Made by a program: the position numbers and the translations under genes. A stretch of 64,000 nucleotides of DNA, taken from NCBI GenBank assembly GCA_945957605.1, contig CAMFLR010000003.1:434001-498000 (forward strand), read 5' to 3'. The notes under the pieces are model-generated. The model was given only the letters and a program-made list of their open reading frames with translations, did no database searches and had not been told where the DNA came from. Shown one piece after another: positions 37,726-46,777 of the stretch (position 1 is its first letter; every line of letters starts with the position of its first letter). The DNA comes from an uncultured Isosphaeraceae bacterium. GTDB lineage: Bacteria > Planctomycetota > Planctomycetia > Isosphaerales > Isosphaeraceae.

Positions 37726-38127
37726 TCAGTCGTCGAGCGGGATGAGTTCGTCGAGTTCGTCCATCGTCGTTTGAAAGTTGCCCGCCGGAGGAGCAGGGGG
37801 CGCAGGTGGGGCGGCAGGTATAGGCGCGGGACTGCCTACGATTTCAAAACGATAGATGAATTGTGCGATTGCAATTTCATCGCCAGGCTTGAGCGCAACT
37901 TCGTCAATCGGGCGGCCATTGACGAGCACGCCGTGGCGACTGCCGAGATCGCGAATGAAAATCCTGTCGTACGCCTGCGCAAGGCAGCAGTGCCGACGCG
38001 AAACCTGTGGCGAGTTGATCCTGATATCGCACTCAGGATGCCGGCCGATCAGTGCGACGGGACGCAGGAGCGAGATGACAGGAGCCTGTGGCCCGCTTAC
38101 AGAGATTGGGACGAGTCGGGCCGACAT
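37726..38127 (-). CDS. FHA-domain protein (second of an overlapping pair)
   Basis: The 133-residue protein is essentially one forkhead-associated domain, with VALIGRHPECDIRI, VSRRHCCL and DLGSRHGVLVNG in order; the GRH, SRRH and N residues that read phosphothreonine are present. It ends in a Pro/Ala linker and an acidic tail (MDELDELIPLDD). FHA domains bind phosphothreonine peptides, so it should report on Ser/Thr kinases such as the one in this window. The start ATG lies inside the upstream FHA gene (31-bp overlap), so the two are translationally coupled. Confidence 0.9.
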   Translation of the reverse strand: MSARLVPISVSGPQAPVISLLRPVALIGRHPECDIRINSPQVSRRHCCLAQAYDRIFIRDLGSRHGVLVNGRPIDEVALKPGDEIAIAQFIYRFEIVGSPAPIPAAPPAPPAPPAGNFQTTMDELDELIPLDD

Positions 38128-38699
38128 ACCGCGGGAGCCTCCGACTCACCTGAACTCGGATCCATTTTAACGATCACTTGAATGCGATACTTATCAGCCA
38201 TTCCGGCGGGAAGATGCTCGCGCAAGGCGTCCATGAGCGGTTGTTCGAGTTGCATCGGCGGCGGCGGGACCGGAGCCATCGCCGCGCCGCTCGCGAGAAG
38301 TGGCGGCAGCACACTCCCATTGCCCGAATTACTCTGCCTTACGAGCGGGTTGAGAAGCGCAGCGTGCGCGCCTAACTCATTGCCGCCGCCGGGGTCGACA
38401 AGCGTCTTGTCGTTGGGCGAATCCTTATCGAGCCGGTAACGAATATGCGCAATCGATAGCTCATCACCGGCTTTCAGTCGGCCGATTTCGACCCGCTGGC
38501 CGTTGATGCGAATGCCATTCGTGCTACCGAGGTCTCGAACCACGACCTCGCCGTTATCGAGGGTCATGCAACAATGGTGGCGCGAGACTCGCAGAGAGTC
38601 GAGCCGCGCATCGCACTGGGGATGACGGCCAACGACGACCATCGTCCGATCCAGCGGAATGTCAGCCCCTTCGTCCAAGGCCACCAGTCGCGCGGACAT
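38097..38699 (-). CDS. FHA-domain protein (first of an overlapping pair)
   Basis: The 200-residue protein has an N-terminal FHA domain: MVVVGRHPQCDARL, VSRHHCCM and RDLGSTNGIRINGQRV. A C-terminal stretch includes an Ala/Pro-rich linker and PLMDALREHLPAGMADKYRIQV. It is a paralogue of the downstream gene (same order of motifs and SARLV start) but carries an extra C-terminal region. The ATG at 38699 was preferred to a TTG one codon earlier. The pair probably arose by tandem duplication. Confidence 0.9.
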   Translation of the reverse strand: MSARLVALDEGADIPLDRTMVVVGRHPQCDARLDSLRVSRHHCCMTLDNGEVVVRDLGSTNGIRINGQRVEIGRLKAGDELSIAHIRYRLDKDSPNDKTLVDPGGGNELGAHAALLNPLVRQSNSGNGSVLPPLLASGAAMAPVPPPPMQLEQPLMDALREHLPAGMADKYRIQVIVKMDPSSGESEAPAVCRPDSSQSL

Positions 38700-39070
38700 C
38701 AAGGCACGTCCTCACAAGTAAGGATTAACCCGTTCTGCCTTGCATGAACCGTCGTCTCAACCCTCAAGGAGCAGAGCAGCAATCGCCATGCCCATTCTGC
38801 GCCGGCTTCGCCAGGTCGCCAAAACGGAGCGATCGTCAATTCAAGGAAACTCTACCCTGCAACCGGGGAGGATGCAATTCTTAAAAGTGCACTCTCCGGA
38901 AACCCGTCATGAGCGTCGCCATCGAGCGGTGTGGGGAGAAGTGAAGCCACCAACCCGCGGTACGACAGAAACTTCGACCGCCGGGCACCACCGCTCACCT
39001 CTTGATTGTAGGAACACGACGGACAATTGGCGAGACTTCATCGGCCTTTTTTTGCAAAAGCGGCCGCCGG
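38700..39070. other. Intergenic region with nothing recognised
   Basis: About 370 bp between the methyltransferase and FHA genes. Open frames here have composition unlike the neighbouring proteins. Near 39037-39065 there is GGCC, a run of seven T, GCAAAAG and GGCC, a weak hairpin that could end the methyltransferase transcript. A promoter for the FHA pair must lie at the left end. Confidence 0.5.
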
Positions 39071-40558
39071 CTATTCTTCAGCGACGTAATCAGGGCAATG
39101 GTCGCACGCCATCGCTTCATTCTTCCCAAGTTTCCCAAGTGCAAGATGTAGCGTTTCTGCCTTGGGATCGTCGGCCTTGAGCGTCGAGATCGTGCACACG
39201 CCGTGAATTTCGCACGCCCTGACCCACCTGCGCGGGCAGGCACAATCGAGCCGGTCCTTGATCGCACCTAAATGCGTGCAATCGACGTTTTCCCGCGGGT
39301 TCGGCGCTTCAAGCAAAAGATAAGCGCGATTTGTCATTCCGAGCCAGCGTCCGACCTTCATCTGGCGATTGTCGTCTCCGAGCGGCGTGTCCTTCAGCTC
39401 GGCCTCGATCTCACCAATTGTCTTTTTGCCGTCTACGCGTAAAAAGGCCTGATGAGATTTGAAGTCGAGTTCCCCCAAAGCACCATTGACGGCGCGATAG
39501 GTGACATACCCTCGCCGAAGCGCTGGATCGGCCGCAAGCTTCGCCGGAGCGCCGAGATTGGTGTAGTGCGGGACGAGGCTCTCGAAATCACCGTGCTCAA
39601 GATCGTCGGGCCAGGCGGGGATGTGAGGCTCGAAATCGGTCTGGCAGGCGTAGACGAAATACGAGTCAGGATGCAGGTTGATATCGAGCGCGTCGCGAAG
39701 CATCGCCAGGTTCGATTCGGGCAATTTACCGATTCGCTCCATGAATGCGGGCGGCAGCGAAGGCAGGAACACCCGCTCTGGCCGCCAGGCGCCGCGATCG
39801 TGCACCAGCAAAACGCGCAGCCCCGCGCCTTCGATGAGTCGCGTCACATCCTCATACGTGCCGGTCTGATCGGCGTCGTTGAAATACGTCGCTGCGAATT
39901 GCTCGCGAGTCGGCGGCTCGACGCCATGTCGCGCTGCGTCGTAACGGCGAATGGGATGATCGTTGCGCAGGGTCTGTAGCAGTTCAAGGCCGGCCTCGAC
40001 GCGCGTGGCCGTATCGGCATCGGGACCGACGATCGCCTCGACCGCTCGCTGCATCTGGCGAACGGCCAACCGCCCGGTAGCACTTGGCAAGGTGGCAAGC
40101 AGGAGGCCATCGGGTGCAAGCGCGGCCTTGAGATTCGTCAAAATTGCCGCGTTGTCGCCGCCATTGCCAAGCACCATGCGGGCGACAATGAAGTCGTACT
40201 TCCCCAGCGATTCGGGCAGCGCCTGTTCGAGGTTGTGCTCGTCGAAGCAAACCACCGTCGAGCCGGCCGCTTCCGCGCGACTGCGAGCGATCTCGAGCGA
40301 TTTGGGAGAGAAGTCGACACCGAGCACGGTCGAGCCCGGGTTGAGCTGAGCGAGGCTCAGAGTGGTGACACCCGTGCCGCAACCGGCGTCGAGAATGCGA
40401 ATCCCTTCGCTCTTGCGAAATGTGTATTTGTATCGATGCCAGGCCCAGGCGAAGTGCAGAGCGTCGTCCATTTGCTCAAGCGGCCCTTGCGTCACCGGCA
40501 GAACGCTCGGCGACGGGTCGGGAAAGGCTTCGTAATGCGCTTTAACGTCGCGGGCCAT
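39071..40558 (-). CDS. SAM-dependent methyltransferase with C-terminal Cys-containing extension
   Basis: This 495-residue protein has a class I methyltransferase domain in the first half (ILDAGCGTGVTTLSLAQ at 55-71, LGVDFSPKSLEIARSRAEAAG, DFIVARMVLGNGGD). Between about residues 280 and 420 is a helical region with a winged-helix-like strip (LDFKSHQAFLRVDGKKTIGEIEAEL). The last 70 residues carry several cysteines (DCACPRRW, ACEIHGVC, ACDHCPDY) that could bind a metal. The acceptor is not predictable. It has AGGAGAG before the ATG and follows the epimerase gene on the same strand. Confidence 0.87.
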   Translation of the reverse strand: MARDVKAHYEAFPDPSPSVLPVTQGPLEQMDDALHFAWAWHRYKYTFRKSEGIRILDAGCGTGVTTLSLAQLNPGSTVLGVDFSPKSLEIARSRAEAAGSTVVCFDEHNLEQALPESLGKYDFIVARMVLGNGGDNAAILTNLKAALAPDGLLLATLPSATGRLAVRQMQRAVEAIVGPDADTATRVEAGLELLQTLRNDHPIRRYDAARHGVEPPTREQFAATYFNDADQTGTYEDVTRLIEGAGLRVLLVHDRGAWRPERVFLPSLPPAFMERIGKLPESNLAMLRDALDINLHPDSYFVYACQTDFEPHIPAWPDDLEHGDFESLVPHYTNLGAPAKLAADPALRRGYVTYRAVNGALGELDFKSHQAFLRVDGKKTIGEIEAELKDTPLGDDNRQMKVGRWLGMTNRAYLLLEAPNPRENVDCTHLGAIKDRLDCACPRRWVRACEIHGVCTISTLKADDPKAETLHLALGKLGKNEAMACDHCPDYVAEE

Positions 40559-40588
40559 AACGTGCTCTCCTGGCCGAACTGGGCCAAC

Positions 40589-41641
40589 TCATTTCAGGAC
40601 CATTGTTTCGGATCGGGCAACAGAATGCGACCGGGCATTTCCCGCGTCGATCTGACCCGTCTCGCGCAGCCACGTCACTGCGTCGATCAGCGATTCGCGC
40701 ACGGGGCGCGGTACGAGTTCCAATTCGCTCAGGCTGCGTGAGGCATCGAAGTGCATCGTCCTACGAGTTAGCCGCACGCCAGTGATCGTCGCCTTCGGCG
40801 TTTTGCCGCTGACGTGATCGGACCAGAACTCGCTGAACACCGCCACGAGCAAACCGACAGGATAGGGCACCCGCCACTTTGGCACAGGTACACCTGTTTG
40901 TTCTGAAAGAATGCTCAGTAGTTCGACGAGTGTGAGATTCTCACCGCCGAGCAAATATCGGCGACCTGGCCGGCCGCGTTCCATTGTGCGGATCAAACCT
41001 TCGGCAACGTCGCGGACGTCGATCAGGTTGAGCGTGCAATCCATCCGCGCAGGAAGCTTGCCGAGGCAAAAATCGCGAATCAAACGCGTCGGCGGCGAAC
41101 AACCGTAATCACCTGGACCAACCGGCATCGTTGGATTGGCAACAACAATCGGCCAGCCGTTTCGGGCCCGTTCCATCGCCTCGTTTTCGGCGAGCAGTTT
41201 CGAGAGACAATACGGGCCGACGGCATCGGAAAGCGCGATCTCGACATCTTCCGAAATCGGCCCCGTGGCTCGGGCGCAAGTGAGGATACTCTCCGTGCTG
41301 GTATGAAGGATGCGCTCTGCGCCGGCATTTTTCGCAGCTTCGAGGACGTTGATCGTCCCCTGGTGATTTACGGCGGCGAAGTCACGGCGATCGCGGACCC
41401 AGAGATTAGGATTCGCCGCGAGATGATAGACGCGCGTCGCACCAATGAATGCGGTATCCAACGCGGCGCGATCGCGAATATCGGCGAAATGAACTTCAAC
41501 ACTGGGCAAATCACGAATGTGGTCGACCTTTGCACCGGGCCGTTCGACAACGCGCACACGTTCGCCGCGCTGGCTCAAAAGCGCAACGAGATGGCTGCCG
41601 ATGAATCCCGCACCGCCTGTGACAATCGTTAATGCGTCCAT
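40589..41641 (-). CDS. NAD-dependent epimerase/dehydratase (HpnA-like SDR)
   Basis: This 350-residue extended SDR has a nucleotide-binding start (LTIVTGGAGFIGSHLVALL), TRVYHLAANPNLW, the Ser of STES, the YCLSK active site and LNLIDVRDVAEGLI. The overall pattern resembles hopanoid-associated sugar epimerase and dihydroflavonol-reductase-like enzymes. The sugar or sterol-like substrate is not certain. The ATG at 41641 has GGAGAG upstream. It sits between a GT39-like membrane protein and the methyltransferase, all on the minus strand, so the three may work on one lipid-linked sugar or polyprenyl product. Confidence 0.85.
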   Translation of the reverse strand: MDALTIVTGGAGFIGSHLVALLSQRGERVRVVERPGAKVDHIRDLPSVEVHFADIRDRAALDTAFIGATRVYHLAANPNLWVRDRRDFAAVNHQGTINVLEAAKNAGAERILHTSTESILTCARATGPISEDVEIALSDAVGPYCLSKLLAENEAMERARNGWPIVVANPTMPVGPGDYGCSPPTRLIRDFCLGKLPARMDCTLNLIDVRDVAEGLIRTMERGRPGRRYLLGGENLTLVELLSILSEQTGVPVPKWRVPYPVGLLVAVFSEFWSDHVSGKTPKATITGVRLTRRTMHFDASRSLSELELVPRPVRESLIDAVTWLRETGQIDAGNARSHSVARSETMVLK

Positions 41642-41662
41642 GCGACTCTCCACATCGGTGCG

Positions 41663-43810
41663 TTACTTTGCAGGAAGTACAGTGAAGAGTTGCTGCCGCG
41701 CGGTATCAGGTTCCTTGCCAAAACCGCGTGGCTCCGAGAGAACACCTGCTCGCATGAGCCGCTCGAATCGCGCAGGGGTGACATAATCGGTGAAGCCATA
41801 GTTGCCGGGTGAGCGATAACGTTCGATTTCATTCCAATCGACATAGATATGCGTGATCCCTCGCCGCTGCAACTCTGCGCGAACCTCTTCTGGCGAGCGG
41901 TCTCTGTCGATTCCTTCAAACGTCTCGTGATCGAATACCGTGTTATAGACCACCGGACGCGCGATGTGGAAGACGGCCGCCTGGCCGACGAGCAACGGTT
42001 TCGCACCTGGAGGCAATTCGGCATCGATCCGGGCGAGCGGCGGATTCAGCATGCGCGGGACGCCAGAGCGCATGACATTCAAATCACCGGTCCACTCATT
42101 CAAGCCGGCGAGGGGGGTCGAGCAATCGGCAAAGTTCGCCGCGATCGACAGGCTGAGAATGTAAACGAGAATCGCCGTCCAGACTGTCGATCGCATCCAG
42201 TCGGCACCAAGCCCCGCAAGCACGGCCAGGCCGGGCAATAACGGGAGCCAGAAGCGATCGAGCCGGTGTGTGAGTAGCCACCAGGTGAGGAAAAGATAAG
42301 CGACGTATGCCGCAATCCAACCGGCGATGCGCTTCGACCCGCGTCTCAGAAACGCGAGCGGCACGAGCGCGGCGATGGCAGGCGATTGCCAGTCGGACCG
42401 GCCGGCGACGTCGATCAACGAGTCGAAAAATGCACGGACCTGAATCGGCCGGCGGCCGTGCGCATTTTCCCACTTCGCCTCGCGAGCGGGCGTCCAGTCG
42501 CGGCCGCCGAACACCTTGTAACCGAGCGGATAAACCGGATTACCAGTGTCGATGACGTTCTTGATAAGCCACGGACCGATGAAGACGGCGACACCGAGAC
42601 AGAAAGCAATTATCGGTCGTAACGAGCGATCTCTGCGAGCGGCAGCAAGCGCGACGAGACCGAAGGGAATGACCGCCGAGATCAACGCGGGATACTTGAT
42701 CGCCATCGCGCCGCCGGCGAGCAAACCAATCGCGGCGAACACTCGATTCTTGATTTCAGGTGCGGCATTCCAGGCCAGGCCGGCGATTGCAACGAGCGCC
42801 GCGTGATAGAAGCAGAGCGGTCCTTCGACATAGGGCAGTGAAGCGAGCCGGTAAACCCAGGGCGTGGTGAGATAGACGACTGTTGCCACCCACGCCGCAC
42901 GTGTCGAGCCCCATCGGCTGGCCGCGAGCCAGATTGCCGCCCCCGTCATCGGCGCGAACGAAGCGACGAGCAACTGTCCCACAAGCGCACCGCGCCACCA
43001 ATCGTTCAGGAGATGCATCGCCGTGAGATGGAGCATCTCGATATTGAACGGCATGCTCGTATAAACATTATGCGGCAAGAACGAGATGCGGCCGTTCTGG
43101 AAGTATTCGCGGGGCCCTTCGAGGTGGTATTCGATCGCGTCAAAGTCGATCGTCGGCAGCATCGACGACAGCGACATTGCGATGAGGAACGGCCCCACCA
43201 CGAGGATTAATCCAAGTATGGCATTCCAGGGCGGTATCGATTCGTATTGCCGCGATTTGATCTTCGATCGGTCGCGAATCATGGCGACGATTTCGCCCGC
43301 GATCGGCATGAACAATCCGATTCGAACCAGCCCGGGTGAAAGCAACCCGAGCCGACCAAGAATGAGGGCGATTACGCCGACGCCGCTCATGCCCAGGCCG
43401 TAGGACAAGACAAAACGCGCAAGCGGCGTATCCCACTTGCGGAGCTTGAGCACGCGCAGAATGAGACCACCCAGCGCAACTGCAGCAGCAATGATCAAAC
43501 CGGCAGCGAGCACAATCGGCAGCCGTTGCGGCAGGTTGCCGAAGTGGCTCATTTCTTGCCAGGCCAGGCCAAGAAACGATTGTTTCCAGGTGACCTCGGG
43601 GACGACTTCTGGGAAGAATCGCCACAACAAATAGCTGCGTGTGATCCCGCCCTGGGCATTGGGGAGCGGCTGTTCCAAGATCCAATACAGCCACACCGCC
43701 TCAAAAAGGGCGATTGCGGCCAGCAGGCCGTAGACTTCCGGAGCCAGGGTTTTTCTGGCGGGAGCCGCCGCGGCAGGACTGGGCTTCAAAGCTGTGGTCC
43801 GATCGACCAA
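41663..43810 (-). CDS. GT39/ArnT-like membrane glycosyltransferase
   Basis: This 715-residue protein has about 12 membrane helices and long loops. The first extracytoplasmic loop holds the conserved acidic pattern of the GT-C superfamily (DFDAIEYHLEGPREYFQNG). Family members move sugars from lipid carriers to acceptors at the outer face of the membrane. The start is uncertain: the only early codon is a TTG at 43810, which overlaps the end of the UxaA-type gene by 25 bp. The downstream epimerase begins 22 bases after its stop. Confidence 0.83.
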   Translation of the reverse strand: MVDRTTALKPSPAAAAPARKTLAPEVYGLLAAIALFEAVWLYWILEQPLPNAQGGITRSYLLWRFFPEVVPEVTWKQSFLGLAWQEMSHFGNLPQRLPIVLAAGLIIAAAVALGGLILRVLKLRKWDTPLARFVLSYGLGMSGVGVIALILGRLGLLSPGLVRIGLFMPIAGEIVAMIRDRSKIKSRQYESIPPWNAILGLILVVGPFLIAMSLSSMLPTIDFDAIEYHLEGPREYFQNGRISFLPHNVYTSMPFNIEMLHLTAMHLLNDWWRGALVGQLLVASFAPMTGAAIWLAASRWGSTRAAWVATVVYLTTPWVYRLASLPYVEGPLCFYHAALVAIAGLAWNAAPEIKNRVFAAIGLLAGGAMAIKYPALISAVIPFGLVALAAARRDRSLRPIIAFCLGVAVFIGPWLIKNVIDTGNPVYPLGYKVFGGRDWTPAREAKWENAHGRRPIQVRAFFDSLIDVAGRSDWQSPAIAALVPLAFLRRGSKRIAGWIAAYVAYLFLTWWLLTHRLDRFWLPLLPGLAVLAGLGADWMRSTVWTAILVYILSLSIAANFADCSTPLAGLNEWTGDLNVMRSGVPRMLNPPLARIDAELPPGAKPLLVGQAAVFHIARPVVYNTVFDHETFEGIDRDRSPEEVRAELQRRGITHIYVDWNEIERYRSPGNYGFTDYVTPARFERLMRAGVLSEPRGFGKEPDTARQQLFTVLPAK

Positions 43811-45357
43811 GGGGCGAACTCATCCTCGCCAATGCCCGTGCCTTCGCTCTTGGTCCGCGTGCCGCTGGCAACGTCGATGACCAACTCAAACAGCCGCCGG
43901 CCAGCCGATTCGACCGATTCCGACTCCAAAATCGTGCCGGCGTTCATGTCCATGTCGTCGATCATCCGGTCGTACATCGGGGTGTTGGTGGCGACTTTGA
44001 TGCACGGCGTCGGCTTCAAGCCCAACACGCTTCCACGACCGGTTGTGAAGATGAGCACGTTCGCACCCGAAGCGACGAGGCCCGTCGTGCAAATCGGATC
44101 GTAGCCTGGGGTGTCCATGAAGTGCAGGCCGGCCTGATCGATGCGCTCGCCGAAGTCGACCACGTCGACCATCGGCGTTTTTCCGGCTTTCGCTAAGGCG
44201 CCGAGCGACTTCTCGTAGATCGTCGTCAGTCCGCCTTCCTTGTTACCGGGCGATGGGTTGTTGTTGATCTCGCCGTTGAAGATCCCGGCGTACCATTCCC
44301 ACCACTTGATCTTGTTGACGAGCTTCTCGCCGACCTCACGCGAAACGGCTCGTCGGGTGAGCAGGTGCTCAGCACCGTAAATTTCGGAGGTTTCGCCCAG
44401 CACAGAGGCGCCGCCGTGGGCGATCAAGAGGTCCGACGCGACGCCGCACGCGGGATTGGCCGTAACGCCCGAATTGCCGTCCGAGCCGCCGCATTCCATC
44501 GCCAGCAGAATTTTGGAAACGGGCTGCGTGCTCCGCTTCCACTCATTCGCGCCGGGCATCAGCTTCATGACGGCTTCGACACCGGCCTCGACCGTCTTGC
44601 TGATGCCGCCCTGTTCTTGAATGTTCAAAACGCTGGGGCGGGGCGGATCGGCCGATTTCGCGGACGATCCGTTGCTGCCGATCGGCACCAGTTGGTGGGT
44701 TTCGACCAAGTGTTGCGCGTAAGTGACTTCGCAACCGAGACCAACGATCACATACGCTGCGACGTTTGGATGTCGCGCGAATCCGGCCAGGACGCGTTCG
44801 ATGATCTGGTGATCTTGCCCGTTGAACGGAATGCCGCAGCCGACCTTGTGCGTGAGCGCGAACACACCGTCGACATTCGGGAAATCTTTCTTCCAGGCGC
44901 CGTCACGAAAGCGGTCGGCGATGAATCGCGAGGTCCCGGCAGAACAGTTCACCGTACTGATGACGGCGATGTAGTTACGCGTGCCGACGCGGCCATCGGG
45001 TCTAAGAAAGCCCTCGAATGTCCGCAGTTCGGGGGACATATCAACGACGGGAATATCGGAGGCGTAAGCGTAGTCGCGGTCGAAGAGGTCGGCGCGGGTG
45101 TTCTGGACGTGAACCCACGAACCGGCCGCGATGGGCTTCGATGCGAAGCCGATCACCTGGCCGTACTTGAGAATCGGCTCACCCTCGGCGATGTCGCGCA
45201 GGGCGACTTTATGGCCGAGTTTGATCGGCTCGCGAACTTCGACGGGGCTTGCACCCAGGTCGAGCACGAACCCAGCCGGAATCGGCCGAGCGGCGACCGC
45301 CACGTTATCTTCCGCTCGCAACAACACCGCGCGACGTTCTTCGGCCGCCGTTGACAT
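43786..45357 (-). CDS. UxaA-family dehydratase (altronate/galactarate type)
   Basis: This 523-residue protein fuses an N-terminal SAF-like region (VREPIKLGHKVALRDIAEGEPILKYGQVIG) to the main UxaA/GarD domain (RPDGRVGTRNYIAVISTVNCSAGTSR, MECGGSDGNSGVTANPA, FTTGRGSVLGLKP). Such enzymes remove water from sugar acids such as altronate or galactarate, with iron or another metal. The exact sugar acid cannot be read from sequence. The divergent neighbour is a DUF4432 aldose-epimerase-like gene, so both may serve hexuronate use under shared control of the 232-bp spacer. Confidence 0.88.
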   Translation of the reverse strand: MSTAAEERRAVLLRAEDNVAVAARPIPAGFVLDLGASPVEVREPIKLGHKVALRDIAEGEPILKYGQVIGFASKPIAAGSWVHVQNTRADLFDRDYAYASDIPVVDMSPELRTFEGFLRPDGRVGTRNYIAVISTVNCSAGTSRFIADRFRDGAWKKDFPNVDGVFALTHKVGCGIPFNGQDHQIIERVLAGFARHPNVAAYVIVGLGCEVTYAQHLVETHQLVPIGSNGSSAKSADPPRPSVLNIQEQGGISKTVEAGVEAVMKLMPGANEWKRSTQPVSKILLAMECGGSDGNSGVTANPACGVASDLLIAHGGASVLGETSEIYGAEHLLTRRAVSREVGEKLVNKIKWWEWYAGIFNGEINNNPSPGNKEGGLTTIYEKSLGALAKAGKTPMVDVVDFGERIDQAGLHFMDTPGYDPICTTGLVASGANVLIFTTGRGSVLGLKPTPCIKVATNTPMYDRMIDDMDMNAGTILESESVESAGRRLFELVIDVASGTRTKSEGTGIGEDEFAPWSIGPQL

Positions 45358-45589
45358 GGATCGAACCGTCCCATCTCTACGAAATCGGGCAGGCTGGCGA
45401 ATTCACCGACGAACGCGAGCGATTGCCTCAAACGCAAGTGTAAAGGCTATCGGGAAACTTGGGAAGCCGACAGCGGGGATCGGCGGGTGCTGGACCCGGC
45501 AAGGCGGGGCGTTTATGCTTGCCGCCGACTGACGCGTCCCTGGTCGCGCGACGCGTTTTCCTCTCTGCGATTCGATGGGCGAGGTTGGC

Positions 45590-46777
45590 ATGGCATCGTA
45601 TGTTCTCACCGACGTGGCGAACGATCTCTGGGTCGAGAGTTTTTCCCTCTCGTCGAACGACGTCGGTGGCGGCGCGACCCCCTGGTCGGTCACAAAGCGG
45701 GCCCTCAAGGGCGGCCGGCGCGATGGCGTCGACCTCGTTCGGCTCGATAACGGTGCGTTTTCGATCGATATCGTCCCTACGCGCGGCATGAGCCTGCGAC
45801 AAGGGCACTACAACGGCAACCGCGTCGGCTGGACGTCTGCCGTCACCGACGGCCCGGTGAACCCCAAGTTCGTCAACCTGCAAAATTGGGGCGGACTGGG
45901 CTGGCTCGAAGGTTACGACGAGATGCTCGTGCGTTGCGGCCTGGAAAACATGGGCTCGCCCTACCAGGAGACGGCGACCAGCGCCGACGGCACGTCCCGC
46001 GACATTCTTTACGGCCTGCACGGCAAGATCGGCAACATCCCCGCGCACAAGGTCGCGGTCCATTTCGACCCCAAGACGTCGGAAATCACCGTCGAAGGTG
46101 AAGTGGACGAATCGAAACCATTCGCGCCTCAGATTCGTCTCGCGACGAAGCTGACGACCACGCCAGGCTCGAACAAGATTCACGTTCGCGATGAATATAT
46201 CAACCTGCGTGAATCGCCCAGCGAAATGCAGGTGCTCTATCACTGGAACTTCGGCACGCCCTACCTCGAAGCCGGTGCAAAGGTGATCGCTCCGTTCAAG
46301 ACGGTGCTTCCGCGCGATGCCCGGGCGCAGGCCGACTTGGACACCTTTGACACCTATCGCGCCCCCGAAGCCGGATATGCCGAGCAGGTCTATTTCTTCG
46401 AACTTTACGGCGAAGAAAAGGGCGGACGCACGATCGCCATGCTCAAGGGGACCAAGGGTGACAAGGCGGTGGTCCTGCGGTTCTCGATCGAGGCCCTGCC
46501 GGCATTCACCGTTTGGAAGAACACTGCGGGATTGAAGGAAGGCTATGTGACGGGGCTCGAACCGTCGACGAGCTATCCCAACGCCAAGCCGTTCGAGAAG
46601 GCACGGAACCGCGTGCTGACCTTACCGCCGGGCGGGTCGCACGTGGTGGAAACCACGCTTGAACTTTTGAGCAGTTCGGAAAGCGTGGCGAGTGTCGAGG
46701 CCGAGATCAAGTCGCTGCAAAGGGCGGCGGCGGTGATTCACAAGAAGCCGGTGGAACCGTTCGCTCCCGAGGCTTGA
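45590..46777 (+). CDS. DUF4432 aldose-epimerase-like protein
   Basis: This 395-residue protein belongs to the DUF4432 family, a relative of galactose mutarotase (aldose 1-epimerase) by fold. Typical parts are DIVPTRGMSLRQGHYNG, GWLEGYDEMLVRCGLENMG, LYGLHGKIGNIP and LYHWNFGTPYLEAGAKVIAP. The likely reaction is anomer interconversion or binding of a sugar. The ATG at 45590 has GAGGTT upstream; an ATG at 45575 is the longer option. Its TGA overlaps the start of the next membrane protein gene (TTGA). Confidence 0.88.
   Translation: MASYVLTDVANDLWVESFSLSSNDVGGGATPWSVTKRALKGGRRDGVDLVRLDNGAFSIDIVPTRGMSLRQGHYNGNRVGWTSAVTDGPVNPKFVNLQNWGGLGWLEGYDEMLVRCGLENMGSPYQETATSADGTSRDILYGLHGKIGNIPAHKVAVHFDPKTSEITVEGEVDESKPFAPQIRLATKLTTTPGSNKIHVRDEYINLRESPSEMQVLYHWNFGTPYLEAGAKVIAPFKTVLPRDARAQADLDTFDTYRAPEAGYAEQVYFFELYGEEKGGRTIAMLKGTKGDKAVVLRFSIEALPAFTVWKNTAGLKEGYVTGLEPSTSYPNAKPFEKARNRVLTLPPGGSHVVETTLELLSSSESVASVEAEIKSLQRAAAVIHKKPVEPFAPEA

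Noticed and set aside
38740-39180. Plus-strand frame in the FHA-methyltransferase spacer
   Set aside because: Runs into the methyltransferase gene on the other strand and has no recognisable domain or ribosome site.
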